Assembly (NCBI GenBank): GCA_003151555.1
Contig: PLXU01000097.1
Coordinates: 4,637-21,088, forward strand
Source of the DNA: Acidimicrobiaceae bacterium
GTDB lineage: Bacteria > Actinomycetota > Acidimicrobiia > Acidimicrobiales > RAAP-2
Direction: 5' to 3'
Length of the DNA stretch: 16,452 bases
In this document: positions 1 to 7,229 of the stretch, in pieces
How positions within the stretch are numbered: the stretch's first letter is position 1
Layout of the letters: every line of letters begins with the position of its first letter
Position numbers and translations under genes: made by a program
The notes under the pieces: generated by a model
The model's input: the letters and a program-made list of their open reading frames with translations, nothing else
What the model was told of the DNA's origin: nothing
Database searches by the model: none

Positions 1-771
1 CGCTTCACGCGCGCGCACTTGGAAGCGGCCATGGCGGCCGACCCACATCCGGAGACGGTCATCGGCGTCGTGGCGACCTCGGGCACGACCAACGCCGGCA
101 TCGTCGACGACCTCGAGGGGCTCGGCAGTTACGCCAACCAACGCGAGCTCTGGTTCCACGTCGACGGCGCCTACGGCGGCGCCGCGCTCTTCTCGCCCAC
201 GCACCGCGACCTGCTGGCGGGCATACGCCACGCCGACAGCTTCGTGGTCGACCCGCACAAATGGCTACTGGCGCCGCTCGACTGCGCGGCCCTGATCTAT
301 CGAAACCCCACCGTCGCGAGAAAGATCCTCGCCCAGCAGGCCAGCTACCTCGACATCCTGCACACCGAGGACGACGAGCTCTACGAGTGGAACCCCTCGG
401 ACTTCGCCATCCACCTGTCGCGGCGCGCCCGGGGACTGCCCTTCTGGTTCTCCCTGGTCACCAACGGCACCACCAACTACGAAACGGCGATCCAGTCGGC
501 CATCGACCTCGCCCAGCGCACGGTCGCCCTGATCGAGTCAATGGACCACGTCGAGATGGTGCGCCCCTCGAGCCTCTCGATCGTGCTCTTTCGGCGCAAG
601 GGCTGGGACGCGGAGCGCTACACACAGTGGAGCCAACAACTGCTGCGCGACCAGGTCGCCTTCGTCACGCCCACCAAGTGGGAGGGCGAGACCGTCGCCC
701 GCCTGGCGTTCCTGCACCCCGATACGCCCGACGAGATGGTGCACCAAATTCTTGAATCAATGCGCGACTAA
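1..771 (+). CDS. PLP-dependent group II amino-acid decarboxylase, 3' part
   Basis: This is the C-terminal 256 residues of a pyridoxal-phosphate decarboxylase of the aromatic-amino-acid/glutamate decarboxylase superfamily. The frame is open to the left window edge, so the true start lies outside. The motif VATSGTTNAG is followed by HVDGAYGG, whose Asp (codon 163-165) should contact the pyridine nitrogen. The Schiff-base lysine sits in DSFVVDPHKW (codon 259-261). The last 150 residues form the usual small C-terminal domain. Family members remove the alpha-carboxyl of an amino acid in the cytoplasm. The substrate cannot be read from this fragment; aromatic amino acid, diaminobutyrate and glutamate are all possible. 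The stop overlaps the stop of the convergent agmatinase gene by four bases. Family call is secure, substrate open. Confidence 0.9.
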   Translation, partial: RFTRAHLEAAMAADPHPETVIGVVATSGTTNAGIVDDLEGLGSYANQRELWFHVDGAYGGAALFSPTHRDLLAGIRHADSFVVDPHKWLLAPLDCAALIYRNPTVARKILAQQASYLDILHTEDDELYEWNPSDFAIHLSRRARGLPFWFSLVTNGTTNYETAIQSAIDLAQRTVALIESMDHVEMVRPSSLSIVLFRRKGWDAERYTQWSQQLLRDQVAFVTPTKWEGETVARLAFLHPDTPDEMVHQILESMRD

Positions 772-1778
772 CGACCCTTGAGCAGCGGATCGGCCGGTTC
801 ACGGGTTTTTTCGCCGCGCTTTTTTTGTCGCCGCCAGGCAATCCCGCCCAACGCCTCAAGCACGATCCGATTGCCCAGGTAGGCCGTGATTTCAGCGTGG
901 TCGTAGGGCGGCGAGACCTCGACCACGTCCACCCCGGCGACCGGAGCCTCCATGCCAATGCGGCGCACGGCGTCGAGCAACTGGCGACCGGTGAGCCCGC
1001 CCGGCTCGGGCGTGCCGGTGCCGGGAGCCGAACCGGGATCGACCACGTCGACGTCGATTGACAAGAAGACGGCGTCGCAGTCGTTCATCGCCAGGAAAAT
1101 CGCTTCGTCGAGCACGTCGTCGAGGCCGCGCTGGACGACCTCACTCATCTCGAAGGAGCGCATGCCCTGCTCGGCCATCCAGTCGAGCGTGACGGGCTCA
1201 GGCCAGTAGCCGCGCAGGCCAATCTGCAAGAAACGGTCGCCCCGGCAGGCGCCCGACTCAATGAGTCGGCGCATGGGCGTACCGTGTCCGTAGAGCGAAC
1301 CCATCTGGGTGTCGCCGGTGTCGGCGTGCGCGTCGAAGTGGATGACCGAGACCCGGCCCCAGCCCACGTGGCGCGCGACCCCGGTGACGTCGCTAAGGGC
1401 AATCGTGTGGTCGCCGCCCAGGATGATCGGAATGACCCCGGCTTGGGCGACGGACGTCACGCGTGCTTCGAGGGCCGCCAGGGATTTCTCGGTCTCGCCC
1501 GAGGGCATCTCCACGTCGCCCAGGTCCACCACACCGAGCGACACCAGCGGATCGAGACCGAGCGCCAGGCTGGGCCGGCGTCCGTCGTGGGGCAAGTAGT
1601 CGGTCACACGAATGGCCTGGGGACCGAAACGACAACCCGGTCGGTGCGAGGTGCCCCCGTCGAAGGGCGCGCCGATGATGGCGGCCCCGGCGGTTGACCA
1701 CTCGGAGACGACGTCGGGGTCGGCCGCCGGCACGCCCAGGAAGGTGGCGTCGGGACCGTACAGATTTCCAATTCGCAT
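768..1778 (-). CDS. agmatinase/guanidino-acid ureohydrolase family protein
   Basis: This 336-residue protein belongs to the Mn-dependent arginase/agmatinase family, which hydrolyses a guanidino group to urea plus an amine. The metal motifs are all present: GGDHT (121-125, His124), HFDAHADT (147-154) and SIDVDVVDPGSAPGTGTPEP (240-259, Asp242 and Asp244). The length matches agmatinase-type rather than arginase-type enzymes. Agmatine to putrescine is the default guess; guanidinobutyrate, guanidinopropionate or guanidine hydrolases share these motifs. The C-terminus is unusually basic (RRQKKRGEK). The ATG at 1778 is preceded by a GGAGAG Shine-Dalgarno sequence, so unlike many neighbours this gene has a leader. 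It converges on the decarboxylase with a 4-base overlap and is divergent from the SRPBCC gene. Family certain, substrate unproven. Confidence 0.9.
   Translation of the reverse strand: MRIGNLYGPDATFLGVPAADPDVVSEWSTAGAAIIGAPFDGGTSHRPGCRFGPQAIRVTDYLPHDGRRPSLALGLDPLVSLGVVDLGDVEMPSGETEKSLAALEARVTSVAQAGVIPIILGGDHTIALSDVTGVARHVGWGRVSVIHFDAHADTGDTQMGSLYGHGTPMRRLIESGACRGDRFLQIGLRGYWPEPVTLDWMAEQGMRSFEMSEVVQRGLDDVLDEAIFLAMNDCDAVFLSIDVDVVDPGSAPGTGTPEPGGLTGRQLLDAVRRIGMEAPVAGVDVVEVSPPYDHAEITAYLGNRIVLEALGGIAWRRQKKRGEKTREPADPLLKGR
795..826 (+). terminator. possible terminator of the decarboxylase inside the agmatinase 3' end
   Basis: Two T tracts (806-811 and 820-826) follow the decarboxylase stop by about 35 and 50 bases on the plus strand. 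Only a very short CCG/CGG stem precedes the first tract, so this is at best a weak intrinsic terminator. On the minus strand the same bases encode lysines in the agmatinase tail. Confidence 0.25.
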
Positions 1779-1819
1779 GACTCTCCGTTCGGTTCGCCCG
1801 CCCGCTCGTACTTGGACCC

Positions 1820-1834
1820 TACGCTAGCGATATC
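1820..1834 (+). promoter_or_regulatory. -10 element and presumed AUC start of the SRPBCC gene
   Basis: TACGCT at 1820-1825 fits the TANNNT -10 pattern. It is followed by six bases and then ATC at 1832, the same -10 to start geometry seen at many other genes here. No clear -35 is visible. Confidence 0.4.
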
Positions 1835-2269
1835 ACGAAAGTTCGCTCCGTCTCGGTCTCACGCGTCATCGCGGCGCCAGCGCCGGCCATCTTCGAGCTC
1901 CTGGCCGACCCGCGCCGGCACAGCGAATTTGACGGCTCCTCCAGCGTGCTCAAGGTGAAGCAAGCCCCGCCCCGGCTCTACCTGGGCGCCACGTTCTCAA
2001 TGGACATGAAGATTCGCGTGGGCTACTCCGTGCGCAACACCGTGGTGGTCTTCGAAGAGTCGAAGGCAATTGCCTGGCACCACATCGCCCAGTTCACGTG
2101 GCGTTACGACCTGGAGGAAGTGGCCGGCGCCACCCGGGTGACCGAGTCCTTCAACTACGACAAGCCGTGGGCGCTTCCCATCATCTGGCTCGGCTGGCCC
2201 GAGAGGAACCGACGAGCCATGGCTTCAACGCTGGCGCGAATCGATGAATTCCTTACGGGGTCGCGTTGA
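1832..2269 (+). CDS. SRPBCC (START/Bet v1-like) family protein
   Basis: This reading frame encodes about 145 residues with the typical opening of small actinobacterial SRPBCC/polyketide-cyclase-like proteins: VSVSRVIAAPAPAIFELLAD, then HSEFDGSSSV, then an antiparallel sheet ending in the C-terminal helix RAMASTLARIDEFL. Such proteins form a hydrophobic cup for a lipid-like ligand; no ligand or enzymatic role can be assigned. The conserved N-terminal strand and helix lie upstream of the first in-frame GTG (1946). From the in-frame stop at 1778 up to 1946 there is no ATG, GTG or TTG, so I place the start at ATC 1832 on promoter geometry and homology. A start at 1946 would delete a third of the fold. 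The 3' end overlaps the convergent DUF3048 gene by 17 bases. Confidence 0.75.
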   Translation: MTKVRSVSVSRVIAAPAPAIFELLADPRRHSEFDGSSSVLKVKQAPPRLYLGATFSMDMKIRVGYSVRNTVVVFEESKAIAWHHIAQFTWRYDLEEVAGATRVTESFNYDKPWALPIIWLGWPERNRRAMASTLARIDEFLTGSR

Positions 2270-3272
2270 GCGTCAAGGAGGTGCCCACGTTGAGCAACTC
2301 CACCCAGGTCTGACCGGGCGTCAGCGCAATCGCCTGACCGTTGGCCGTTTGGTAGGTGAGCAGGTCGGACTTGGAGGCGCCGCGCGACCACGTGCCCGCC
2401 ACCTCTCGTCCGCCACTGAAGACGTCGACCTTTCCCGTGCCCTGCAGGTTGGCGTAGGAGGTGAAGGTCCCGATGCCGTTGACGTAGTTCACGAACATGA
2501 CAATGACGTTCTTGGGCGACTCTCGCGCGCCACTGCCGGTGACGTCCGCCTTGCCGAAGAGGGTCCGGTCCCACGAGGTGGTGGTGGTGTCCCAGGTCCA
2601 GGTCGCCGGGTACACGCTCGGGAACGGCACGGTGAAGCTGGTGATCGGTCGACCCGTCGCCTTCTGCGTCGCACTGCGATACGTGAACATCGGTGGCGGC
2701 GGGGTCGGCGTGCCGCCCAGCGCGAAGAGCGCCGGGGCGACCGCGAAGAGGTTGTGCGGCGCCTGCAGGTCAGGGTCACGGAACATCGCCGTGCCGGCGC
2801 TGGTCTCGTTCACCAGTTTGACGGGGGCCGTCTCGATGCTCGCCACCGCGTAGGGCGCGCCGCCCGAAAAGGCGAAGATGCCGCCGATCGGCCAGACGAC
2901 CTGGGTGTCGGTGGGGCGCACCGAACGCACGGGTCCCACTTTGGCGGGGGCCTGCGAATTGAAGATGGCGGCCAGACGGGTGATGCCCCCGTTGACTATC
3001 TCCTCGTACACCACGTCCGCGCTCTCGACTCCCCACTGGGGCAGCGCCTCGGGCGTGTTCTCGATCTTGACCGTCAACGCCGAGCGAGTCAGCGCGCCAC
3101 CGCCGGGATCGGGCAGTCCCGTTAGCGGCGCGACGGGGACCGGCACCGTCGTGGTGGTGGTGGTCGTCGTCGCGACCGCGTTGGCCGAGGGGTGACGCTT
3201 GATCTGGACAATGACCACGACCACCGCCACGACGACGAGCGCGACCACGATGATGAGGACGTTTTTGCGCAT
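2253..3272 (-). CDS. membrane-anchored DUF3048 (YerB-like) protein
   Basis: This 339-residue protein matches the DUF3048 family typified by Bacillus YerB. A single N-terminal membrane segment (about 4-23, mostly Val, Ile and Leu) is followed by a linker with eight consecutive threonines and a Val/Pro run (35-48). The domain then begins with PLTGLPDP and continues with SADVVYEEIVNGGITR, KVGPVRSVRPTD and FAFSGGAP, all family hallmarks. There is no lipobox Cys, so it should be held by the signal anchor with the domain outside the membrane. Function is unknown; a cell-envelope role is often assumed. The ATG at 3272 lies exactly six bases after TAAGTT, supporting its own leaderless promoter although it follows the GNAT gene by only 13 bases. 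Confidence 0.88.
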   Translation of the reverse strand: MRKNVLIIVVALVVVAVVVVIVQIKRHPSANAVATTTTTTTTVPVPVAPLTGLPDPGGGALTRSALTVKIENTPEALPQWGVESADVVYEEIVNGGITRLAAIFNSQAPAKVGPVRSVRPTDTQVVWPIGGIFAFSGGAPYAVASIETAPVKLVNETSAGTAMFRDPDLQAPHNLFAVAPALFALGGTPTPPPPMFTYRSATQKATGRPITSFTVPFPSVYPATWTWDTTTTSWDRTLFGKADVTGSGARESPKNVIVMFVNYVNGIGTFTSYANLQGTGKVDVFSGGREVAGTWSRGASKSDLLTYQTANGQAIALTPGQTWVELLNVGTSLTLNATP

Positions 3273-3278
3273 GAAACA

Positions 3279-3284
3279 AACTTA
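3279..3284 (-). promoter_or_regulatory. -10 hexamer of the DUF3048 gene
   Basis: On the minus strand this reads TAAGTT, followed by TGTTTC and then the ATG at 3272. The six-base gap predicts transcription starting at the A of the start codon. The element sits just past the stop of the upstream GNAT gene. No clear -35 is visible. Confidence 0.55.
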
Positions 3285-3285
3285 G

Positions 3286-3783
3286 TTAGCCGCCACCGGC
3301 CCCCGAGGGAGTTGCGTCCGATAAATGGCGGAAAATGACGGTGTGGGGCAACTGGGTCTCGTGGCTGAGGTGCTCGGACCCGGCCACGACGCACCAGCCG
3401 GTCGCCACGTAGAAACCGAGCGCGCTGTCGCGCGCGTTGGCCCATACCTGCTCGACGCCCAACGAGCGCAACTCCTTCAGGGCAGCGTCAACCACCAGCC
3501 CTCCGTACCCGCGGCCCTGCACGTCCAAGTCAATGGCCATGTAGCGCAACTGGTACGAACGCAGCTCGGGACTAACCGGGGCGAGCGACGAGAACCACGA
3601 GGCACTGGCGACCACGCGCGGGCCCAAGAAGCCACCGAAGTGCCGCGAGGCCGCCTCGGCGTCGCGTGGGTCCTCGACGGAACTCTCGGGGTTGTCGGCG
3701 CGCAGCACGCGCCGACGCAGTGCGAGCAACTCCTCGGCGCTAACCCGACGCACTTGAAAGTCCGGTGACGCCTCGCTAGACAA
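3286..3783 (-). CDS. GNAT family N-acetyltransferase (YjcF-like)
   Basis: This 165-residue protein has a GNAT fold. The acetyl-CoA pyrophosphate loop is DVQGRGYGG (87-95) after the strand YMAIDL. The following VWANARDSALGFYVATGWCV resembles the C-terminal half of the YjcF/ElaA-like subgroup. The substrate is unknown. It starts with TTG at 3783, inside the last codons of the upstream GNAT gene (8-base overlap). A purine-rich GAAGAAGAG lies just upstream and could act as its ribosome site, implying translational coupling. A later GTG (about residue 11) is possible but would leave a short N-terminus. Confidence 0.85.
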   Translation of the reverse strand: MSSEASPDFQVRRVSAEELLALRRRVLRADNPESSVEDPRDAEAASRHFGGFLGPRVVASASWFSSLAPVSPELRSYQLRYMAIDLDVQGRGYGGLVVDAALKELRSLGVEQVWANARDSALGFYVATGWCVVAGSEHLSHETQLPHTVIFRHLSDATPSGAGGG

Positions 3784-4273
3784 GGCTCTTCTTCATGGTG
3801 AGCAGTTGTATCGAGGGGTCGCGCTCCATGGTTATGACGTCGCCGGTGTCACTAAATCCCGCGCTCTCGTAGAAGGCGCGCGCCCGGGCCATGGGTCCGG
3901 CCACGTGCAGGTACAGGGTGTCTACGCCTTCGCCGCGCGCCCACTGCTCCACTTCTTGGACCAGGAGGTCGGCCACGCCCGAGCCGCGCGCACCCGGCGA
4001 CACGTACATCGCGTAGAGCCAGCGGGTGCCGGGATGCAGATCGTTCGAACCGCCCGAGACCACGCCAACGACCTGGTCGTCGAGGTAGGCGAGGTAATAG
4101 TTCCACTGTCGACACAGCGCCTTCCAGTGGCGCGGCGCCCATGTGCGTGACTCTTCGTACGTCGAGCCGTAGGCCTGGGGCGAGTCGAGCAGGGACTCCA
4201 AACGAATGGCGCGCAGCGAGGCCGCGTCGTTCACGCTGCAGTGGCGTACCGTTGGGGTGCCGCTAGTCGTCAA
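3776..4273 (-). CDS. GNAT family N-acetyltransferase
   Basis: This 165-residue protein has a clear GNAT fold. An N-terminal VRHCSVNDAASLRAIRLESL and the DSPQAYGSTYEE segment are common in one broad GNAT subgroup. The acetyl-CoA loop is SPGARGSGVADLL (92-104), and the late motif ARAFYESAGF (131-140) holds the usual Tyr. The start is TTG at 4273, overlapping the PaiB-like gene by 11 bases; no good Shine-Dalgarno sequence is visible, so coupling to the upstream gene is likely. Because it sits directly after a paiB homologue it invites comparison with PaiA, a polyamine acetyltransferase, but the sequence itself is generic and does not prove that. The acceptor is unknown. Confidence 0.87.
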   Translation of the reverse strand: MTTSGTPTVRHCSVNDAASLRAIRLESLLDSPQAYGSTYEESRTWAPRHWKALCRQWNYYLAYLDDQVVGVVSGGSNDLHPGTRWLYAMYVSPGARGSGVADLLVQEVEQWARGEGVDTLYLHVAGPMARARAFYESAGFSDTGDVITMERDPSIQLLTMKKSLV

Positions 4274-4880
4274 GATTCATTCGTGACGCGACGTTTTGTT
4301 CGCCCAAGTTACCCTGGGCGAAATTCTCTCGAACATTGTCGTGATCAACCTCGGGACGATTCTGCGAGAGCTTGGCCTTTCCCTGAATGGAACTGACGTC
4401 GATTTCGAGACCCACGATGGCCGTCAACTGATGGCCAATGTAGTCGTGCGGTGAGTCCTCGACGCGCCACGGCGGCGTATTGCCCGATTCAAAGTGGTCG
4501 GTCAGGTCGTGCACCAGGCGTGATGTCCACTCGAGGTCGTCGTGAACTCGCAACTGGCCGCGCACTTCGCAGGCCACGTAGTTCCACGTGGGCACGACCC
4601 CGGGGCTCTCCACGCGGCTGGGGTAAAGATTCGGTGACACGTACGCGCTGGCGGCCAAGAAGATGGCCAGCACCTCGGTGCCATCGCTGACGGCGCGCCA
4701 CCAGGGGTTGGCCCGCGCGACGTGGAACCTGATCGTGCGGCGGTCCTCGCTCACGAGCACGGGTACGAACACGCTGGCCATTCCTTCATCGGTGTTGATC
4801 ACCAACGACCCGGCGCCGGCGTCGCGCACGATTTGCCACGCCGCGTCGTCGTCAACCTTGAAGTGAGGCGGAACGTACAT
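4263..4880 (-). CDS. PaiB-like FMN-binding protein
   Basis: This 205-residue protein is a full-length member of the FMN_bind_2/PaiB family. It opens with the signature MYVPPHF, then has AYVSPNLYPS (79-88), VPTWNYVA (96-103) and IQGKAKLSQNR (165-175), all diagnostic. The fold is a flavin-reductase-like split barrel that binds FMN. Bacillus PaiB was described as a negative regulator of sporulation and protease genes, but many homologues may simply be flavin or heme-handling enzymes, so a DNA-binding role should not be assumed. The ATG at 4880 has an AATAAT hexamer five bases upstream, a possible promoter. It lies 38 bases after the ClC gene and overlaps the following GNAT gene. Confidence 0.92.
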   Translation of the reverse strand: MYVPPHFKVDDDAAWQIVRDAGAGSLVINTDEGMASVFVPVLVSEDRRTIRFHVARANPWWRAVSDGTEVLAIFLAASAYVSPNLYPSRVESPGVVPTWNYVACEVRGQLRVHDDLEWTSRLVHDLTDHFESGNTPPWRVEDSPHDYIGHQLTAIVGLEIDVSSIQGKAKLSQNRPEVDHDNVRENFAQGNLGEQNVASRMNLDD

Positions 4881-4918
4881 GACCCATTATTTCACGCCTC
4901 ATCATGCGTAGAAGCCCA

Positions 4919-6298
4919 CTACGAGGGCGCGCGACGCGGCAGTCGGGCCGAATAAATCGAATACCCATCGATTTGTCGTACAACCACGGTGGCGATGGTC
5001 ACCGCGGCGACCATGGGAATCGCGAGCGCGAATCCGCTGTGCGTCAATTCGAGCACCAGCACCAGTCCGGCCAGGGGCGCCTGCATCACGGCGCCGATCA
5101 TCGCCGCGGCGCCAATGAGGGCGAAGGCCCCGATTGGAGTGCCGTGCCAAAAGTGCGTCCATACGATACCCAGGAAACCGCCGAGCACGGCGCCGGTGCT
5201 GAGAAAGGGCGTGAAGACGCCGCCGGCCGCGCCGGCACCCAACGTCAGTGCGGTCACCATCGGCTTCAACGCGAAGAGCGCGAAGAGCAGGCCAATGCCG
5301 CCCAGTCCCAGGAAGGCCTCGTGGGCCATGTCCTTGCCGTTGCCGAAGAGTTGGGGATACCAGATGCCGAGCACGCCGAGCACCAAGAAGGCCGCGGGCA
5401 TCACCCAGAAGATTGTCGCGCCCGTGGCCCGGTGCGCCGAGACCCAGCCAATGAAGCGCACGTACCACACGGCCAGTAGACCGATCACCAGTCCGGCCGG
5501 CAGCGACCACACCATGATCGAACCGCTGAAGTGATAGCTCGGAATGTCGGCGTAGGTCGCGCCGCTGGGCAGGTACACCCAGGCCACCATCGTGGCGATG
5601 GCCGAGCAGGCCAGGGCCGGCAACACCGTGGGCAGGGCGAAACTGCCGCACAAGACTTCGGCGGTGAAGATGGCCCCGCCGAGCGGCACGTTGTACACCG
5701 CCGCCAGGCCGGCCCCGCCGCCGCAGGCGACCAGCAGCCGACGCTGGGCGGGCGAGAGATTCATCCAGCGCGACAGGACGCTGCCCGAGGCGCCGCCCAT
5801 CAACTTGGGCGCGGCCTCGCGACCGATCGACGCACCCATGCCGATGACCACTTCGGAGGTGACCGACGTGAGAAAACTCCGTCGCATCGACAGCTGACCG
5901 TCACCGCTCCAGATCGATTCGTCGATCTCGGCCTTCTCGTTCTTCAGGTACCGGCGAATGAGGAACCAGGCCAAGGACCCGAGCACGCCGGCCAGCACCA
6001 GCGTCGTCACGCGGTGCAGGTCCGACGTCTTGGCGACCGCGACCGCGTAGCTGCCCGAGTGGTAATTGAACGCCACGCGCTCAACCGACGAGAGGATCCA
6101 CATCAACAAATCGCCGAAGAGACCAGTGGCGATGCCGGTGAGCACCACGGCGACCCAGAAGGTGGGCGTCAGGGCGGCGTCGCCGTCGTGGGTGACGTTG
6201 GGTTGCTCCATTGCTCCGCGACCCGAGGCGATGCGCCTCTTGATGAGCGGAGGGGGAATGCGCAGACGCTCGCTCTCACCGCTTCGCTTGCGCACCAT
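4919..6298 (-). CDS. ClC-type chloride channel/transporter
   Basis: This 459-residue integral membrane protein belongs to the ClC family. The gating-glutamate motif appears as GMGASIGREAAP (153-164, Glu161), followed by LLVACGGGAGLAAVYNVPLG and FTAEVL (helices G-H). GAGAAGGVFTPFLSTGA (354-370) is the helix N selectivity motif. The canonical helix D GSGIP motif is not recognisable; the region before the gate reads EIDESIWSGDG. No C-terminal CBS domains are present. Anion selectivity and channel versus H+ antiporter mode remain open. The start is uncertain: ATG 6298 follows GAGAGG, ATG 6211 (MEQPNVTHDG) follows GCGGAG, and TTG 6367 is also in frame. The residues between 6298 and 6211 are basic and proline-containing. 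It lies downstream of the ICMT-like gene on the same strand. Confidence 0.92.
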   Translation of the reverse strand: MVRKRSGESERLRIPPPLIKRRIASGRGAMEQPNVTHDGDAALTPTFWVAVVLTGIATGLFGDLLMWILSSVERVAFNYHSGSYAVAVAKTSDLHRVTTLVLAGVLGSLAWFLIRRYLKNEKAEIDESIWSGDGQLSMRRSFLTSVTSEVVIGMGASIGREAAPKLMGGASGSVLSRWMNLSPAQRRLLVACGGGAGLAAVYNVPLGGAIFTAEVLCGSFALPTVLPALACSAIATMVAWVYLPSGATYADIPSYHFSGSIMVWSLPAGLVIGLLAVWYVRFIGWVSAHRATGATIFWVMPAAFLVLGVLGIWYPQLFGNGKDMAHEAFLGLGGIGLLFALFALKPMVTALTLGAGAAGGVFTPFLSTGAVLGGFLGIVWTHFWHGTPIGAFALIGAAAMIGAVMQAPLAGLVLVLELTHSGFALAIPMVAAVTIATVVVRQIDGYSIYSARLPRRAPS

Positions 6299-6375
6299 GG
6301 GCCTCTCGTTGGGTCTCAGTTCCCCAATCGTAGTCCGGCCCTTATTTGGCGTTGCCCGCGTGACCAACTCGCCGA

Positions 6376-6939
6376 CTACAAGATGAAGGGAATTATTGCC
6401 TTCACGCGCTTGCGATACTGCGGGTACACATCGGGAAAGTGTTCGGTCATCAACTTCTCTTCGATCACGATCTTGGGAATGAACACTGCGACGACGAGGG
6501 CCATCAAGAGGAATCCGTACGGCTCGTCGTTCGCGAGTGCGGAGGCGAGACCCATGAGCAGGAGCCCGGAGTAGATCGGATGGCGCACCACGTTATAGGG
6601 ACCGCTCTGCATCAACTCGTGGCCCTGCTTGAAGGTGACGGTGCCGCTCCAGTTCGCCCCGATGGTGATCCGCGCCCAGATCGCGAAAAGGGCGCCGATC
6701 GCCACCAACACCACAGCCACGAAACTCAACACGGACGACGGCGCCCACATCTGATCGTGAAGTGATGAATGCTCCAGCGGGCGCGTCAGCACGGCGACGA
6801 GTACCACCGCGGTCACCGCTAGGCGCGCAAAACCGCCAGAACGCTCCAACGTGCGTTTCGTGCGAAACGCCAGTATCACCCACACCGCCAACACGGCCAG
6901 CCACGTCGCCGGGATGAAATCGCGCGCGAAAGAAATCAT
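6376..6939 (-). CDS. isoprenylcysteine carboxyl methyltransferase-like membrane protein
   Basis: This 187-residue protein has about five hydrophobic segments and the C-terminal signature of the ICMT/phospholipid methyltransferase superfamily: GPYNVVRHPIYSG (113-125), then the acidic EEKLM (160-164) and the closing VYPQYRKRVKAIIP. The family transfers a methyl from S-adenosylmethionine at the membrane. Bacterial members rarely have prenylcysteine substrates, and the acceptor is unknown. The ATG at 6939 follows a CAGAAT hexamer by exactly six bases, suggesting a leaderless start. It may be the first gene of the minus-strand block that continues into the ClC gene. Confidence 0.87.
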   Translation of the reverse strand: MISFARDFIPATWLAVLAVWVILAFRTKRTLERSGGFARLAVTAVVLVAVLTRPLEHSSLHDQMWAPSSVLSFVAVVLVAIGALFAIWARITIGANWSGTVTFKQGHELMQSGPYNVVRHPIYSGLLLMGLASALANDEPYGFLLMALVVAVFIPKIVIEEKLMTEHFPDVYPQYRKRVKAIIPFIL

Positions 6940-6945
6940 CGATTC

Positions 6946-6951
6946 ATTCTG
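6946..6951 (-). promoter_or_regulatory. -10-like hexamer of the ICMT-like gene
   Basis: On the minus strand this reads CAGAAT, six bases before the ATG at 6939. It differs from TANNNT only in the first base. The spacing matches the leaderless pattern seen elsewhere in the window. Confidence 0.4.
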
Positions 6952-7016
6952 TCAGGTGAGAATTGAGCAGTGCACCGCGTAAACGAACCACGTGGTCGCC
7001 GACGATCGACCCGGGG

Positions 7017-7223
7017 CTACTGAGCTCGATCGGACGGTCCGCGGTCCTGGCAGTCGGGGCGATGGGCCGTGACAGCGAGTTCCACTCCGCAACCGGGGCA
7101 AAAGAGATTAAGCATGCATGCTGGGTCGCCGCCCATCTCTTCGATCGGCACGGTCTGCTCCTCGTGTGCCTCATTCGCTTCGTGTGCTTCGTGTGCCTCG
7201 TGTGCCTCGACGTCGTCGCTCAT
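7017..7223 (-). CDS. small His/Glu-rich protein with four cysteines
   Basis: This 68-residue protein has two parts. The N-terminus is a His-Glu-Ala repeat (AHEAHEAHEANEAHEE, 7-22) encoded by a 9-bp tandem repeat. The second part, DPACMLNLFCPGCGVEL, has Cys36, Cys42, Cys45 and Cys58, an arrangement like a zinc ribbon with a CPGC knuckle. Similar short DPxCxLxxxCPxCG proteins occur in actinobacteria with no known function. The gene is supported by TAGGGT exactly six bases before the ATG at 7223, implying a leaderless message. Metal binding through the His and Cys residues is an inference. It lies just downstream of the LldD-like gene but with its own promoter. I do not recognise a named family. 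Confidence 0.65.
   Translation of the reverse strand: MSDDVEAHEAHEAHEANEAHEEQTVPIEEMGGDPACMLNLFCPGCGVELAVTAHRPDCQDRGPSDRAQ
7161..7205. repeat. 9-bp tandem repeat (five copies)
   Basis: Five imperfect copies of the unit CTCGTGTGC: ctcgtgtgc, ctcattcgc, ttcgtgtgc, ttcgtgtgc and ctcgtgtgc. On the minus strand each unit encodes Ala-His-Glu or a variant in the small protein. Being a multiple of three, copy-number changes would keep the frame. Confidence 0.85.
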
Positions 7224-7229
7224 GACGTC

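Noticed and set aside
2244..3125. A 293-codon plus-strand open frame
   Set aside because: It is antisense to the DUF3048 gene and lacks any recognisable domain.
3151..3174. GTG/GTC trinucleotide run
   Set aside because: It is the coding of the poly-Thr linker in the DUF3048 protein and does not need another explanation.
5531..6574. A 347-codon plus-strand open frame
   Set aside because: It is antisense to the ClC and ICMT-like genes, whose protein motifs are unmistakable. Its translation is compositionally biased (Arg, Gly, His) with no motif.
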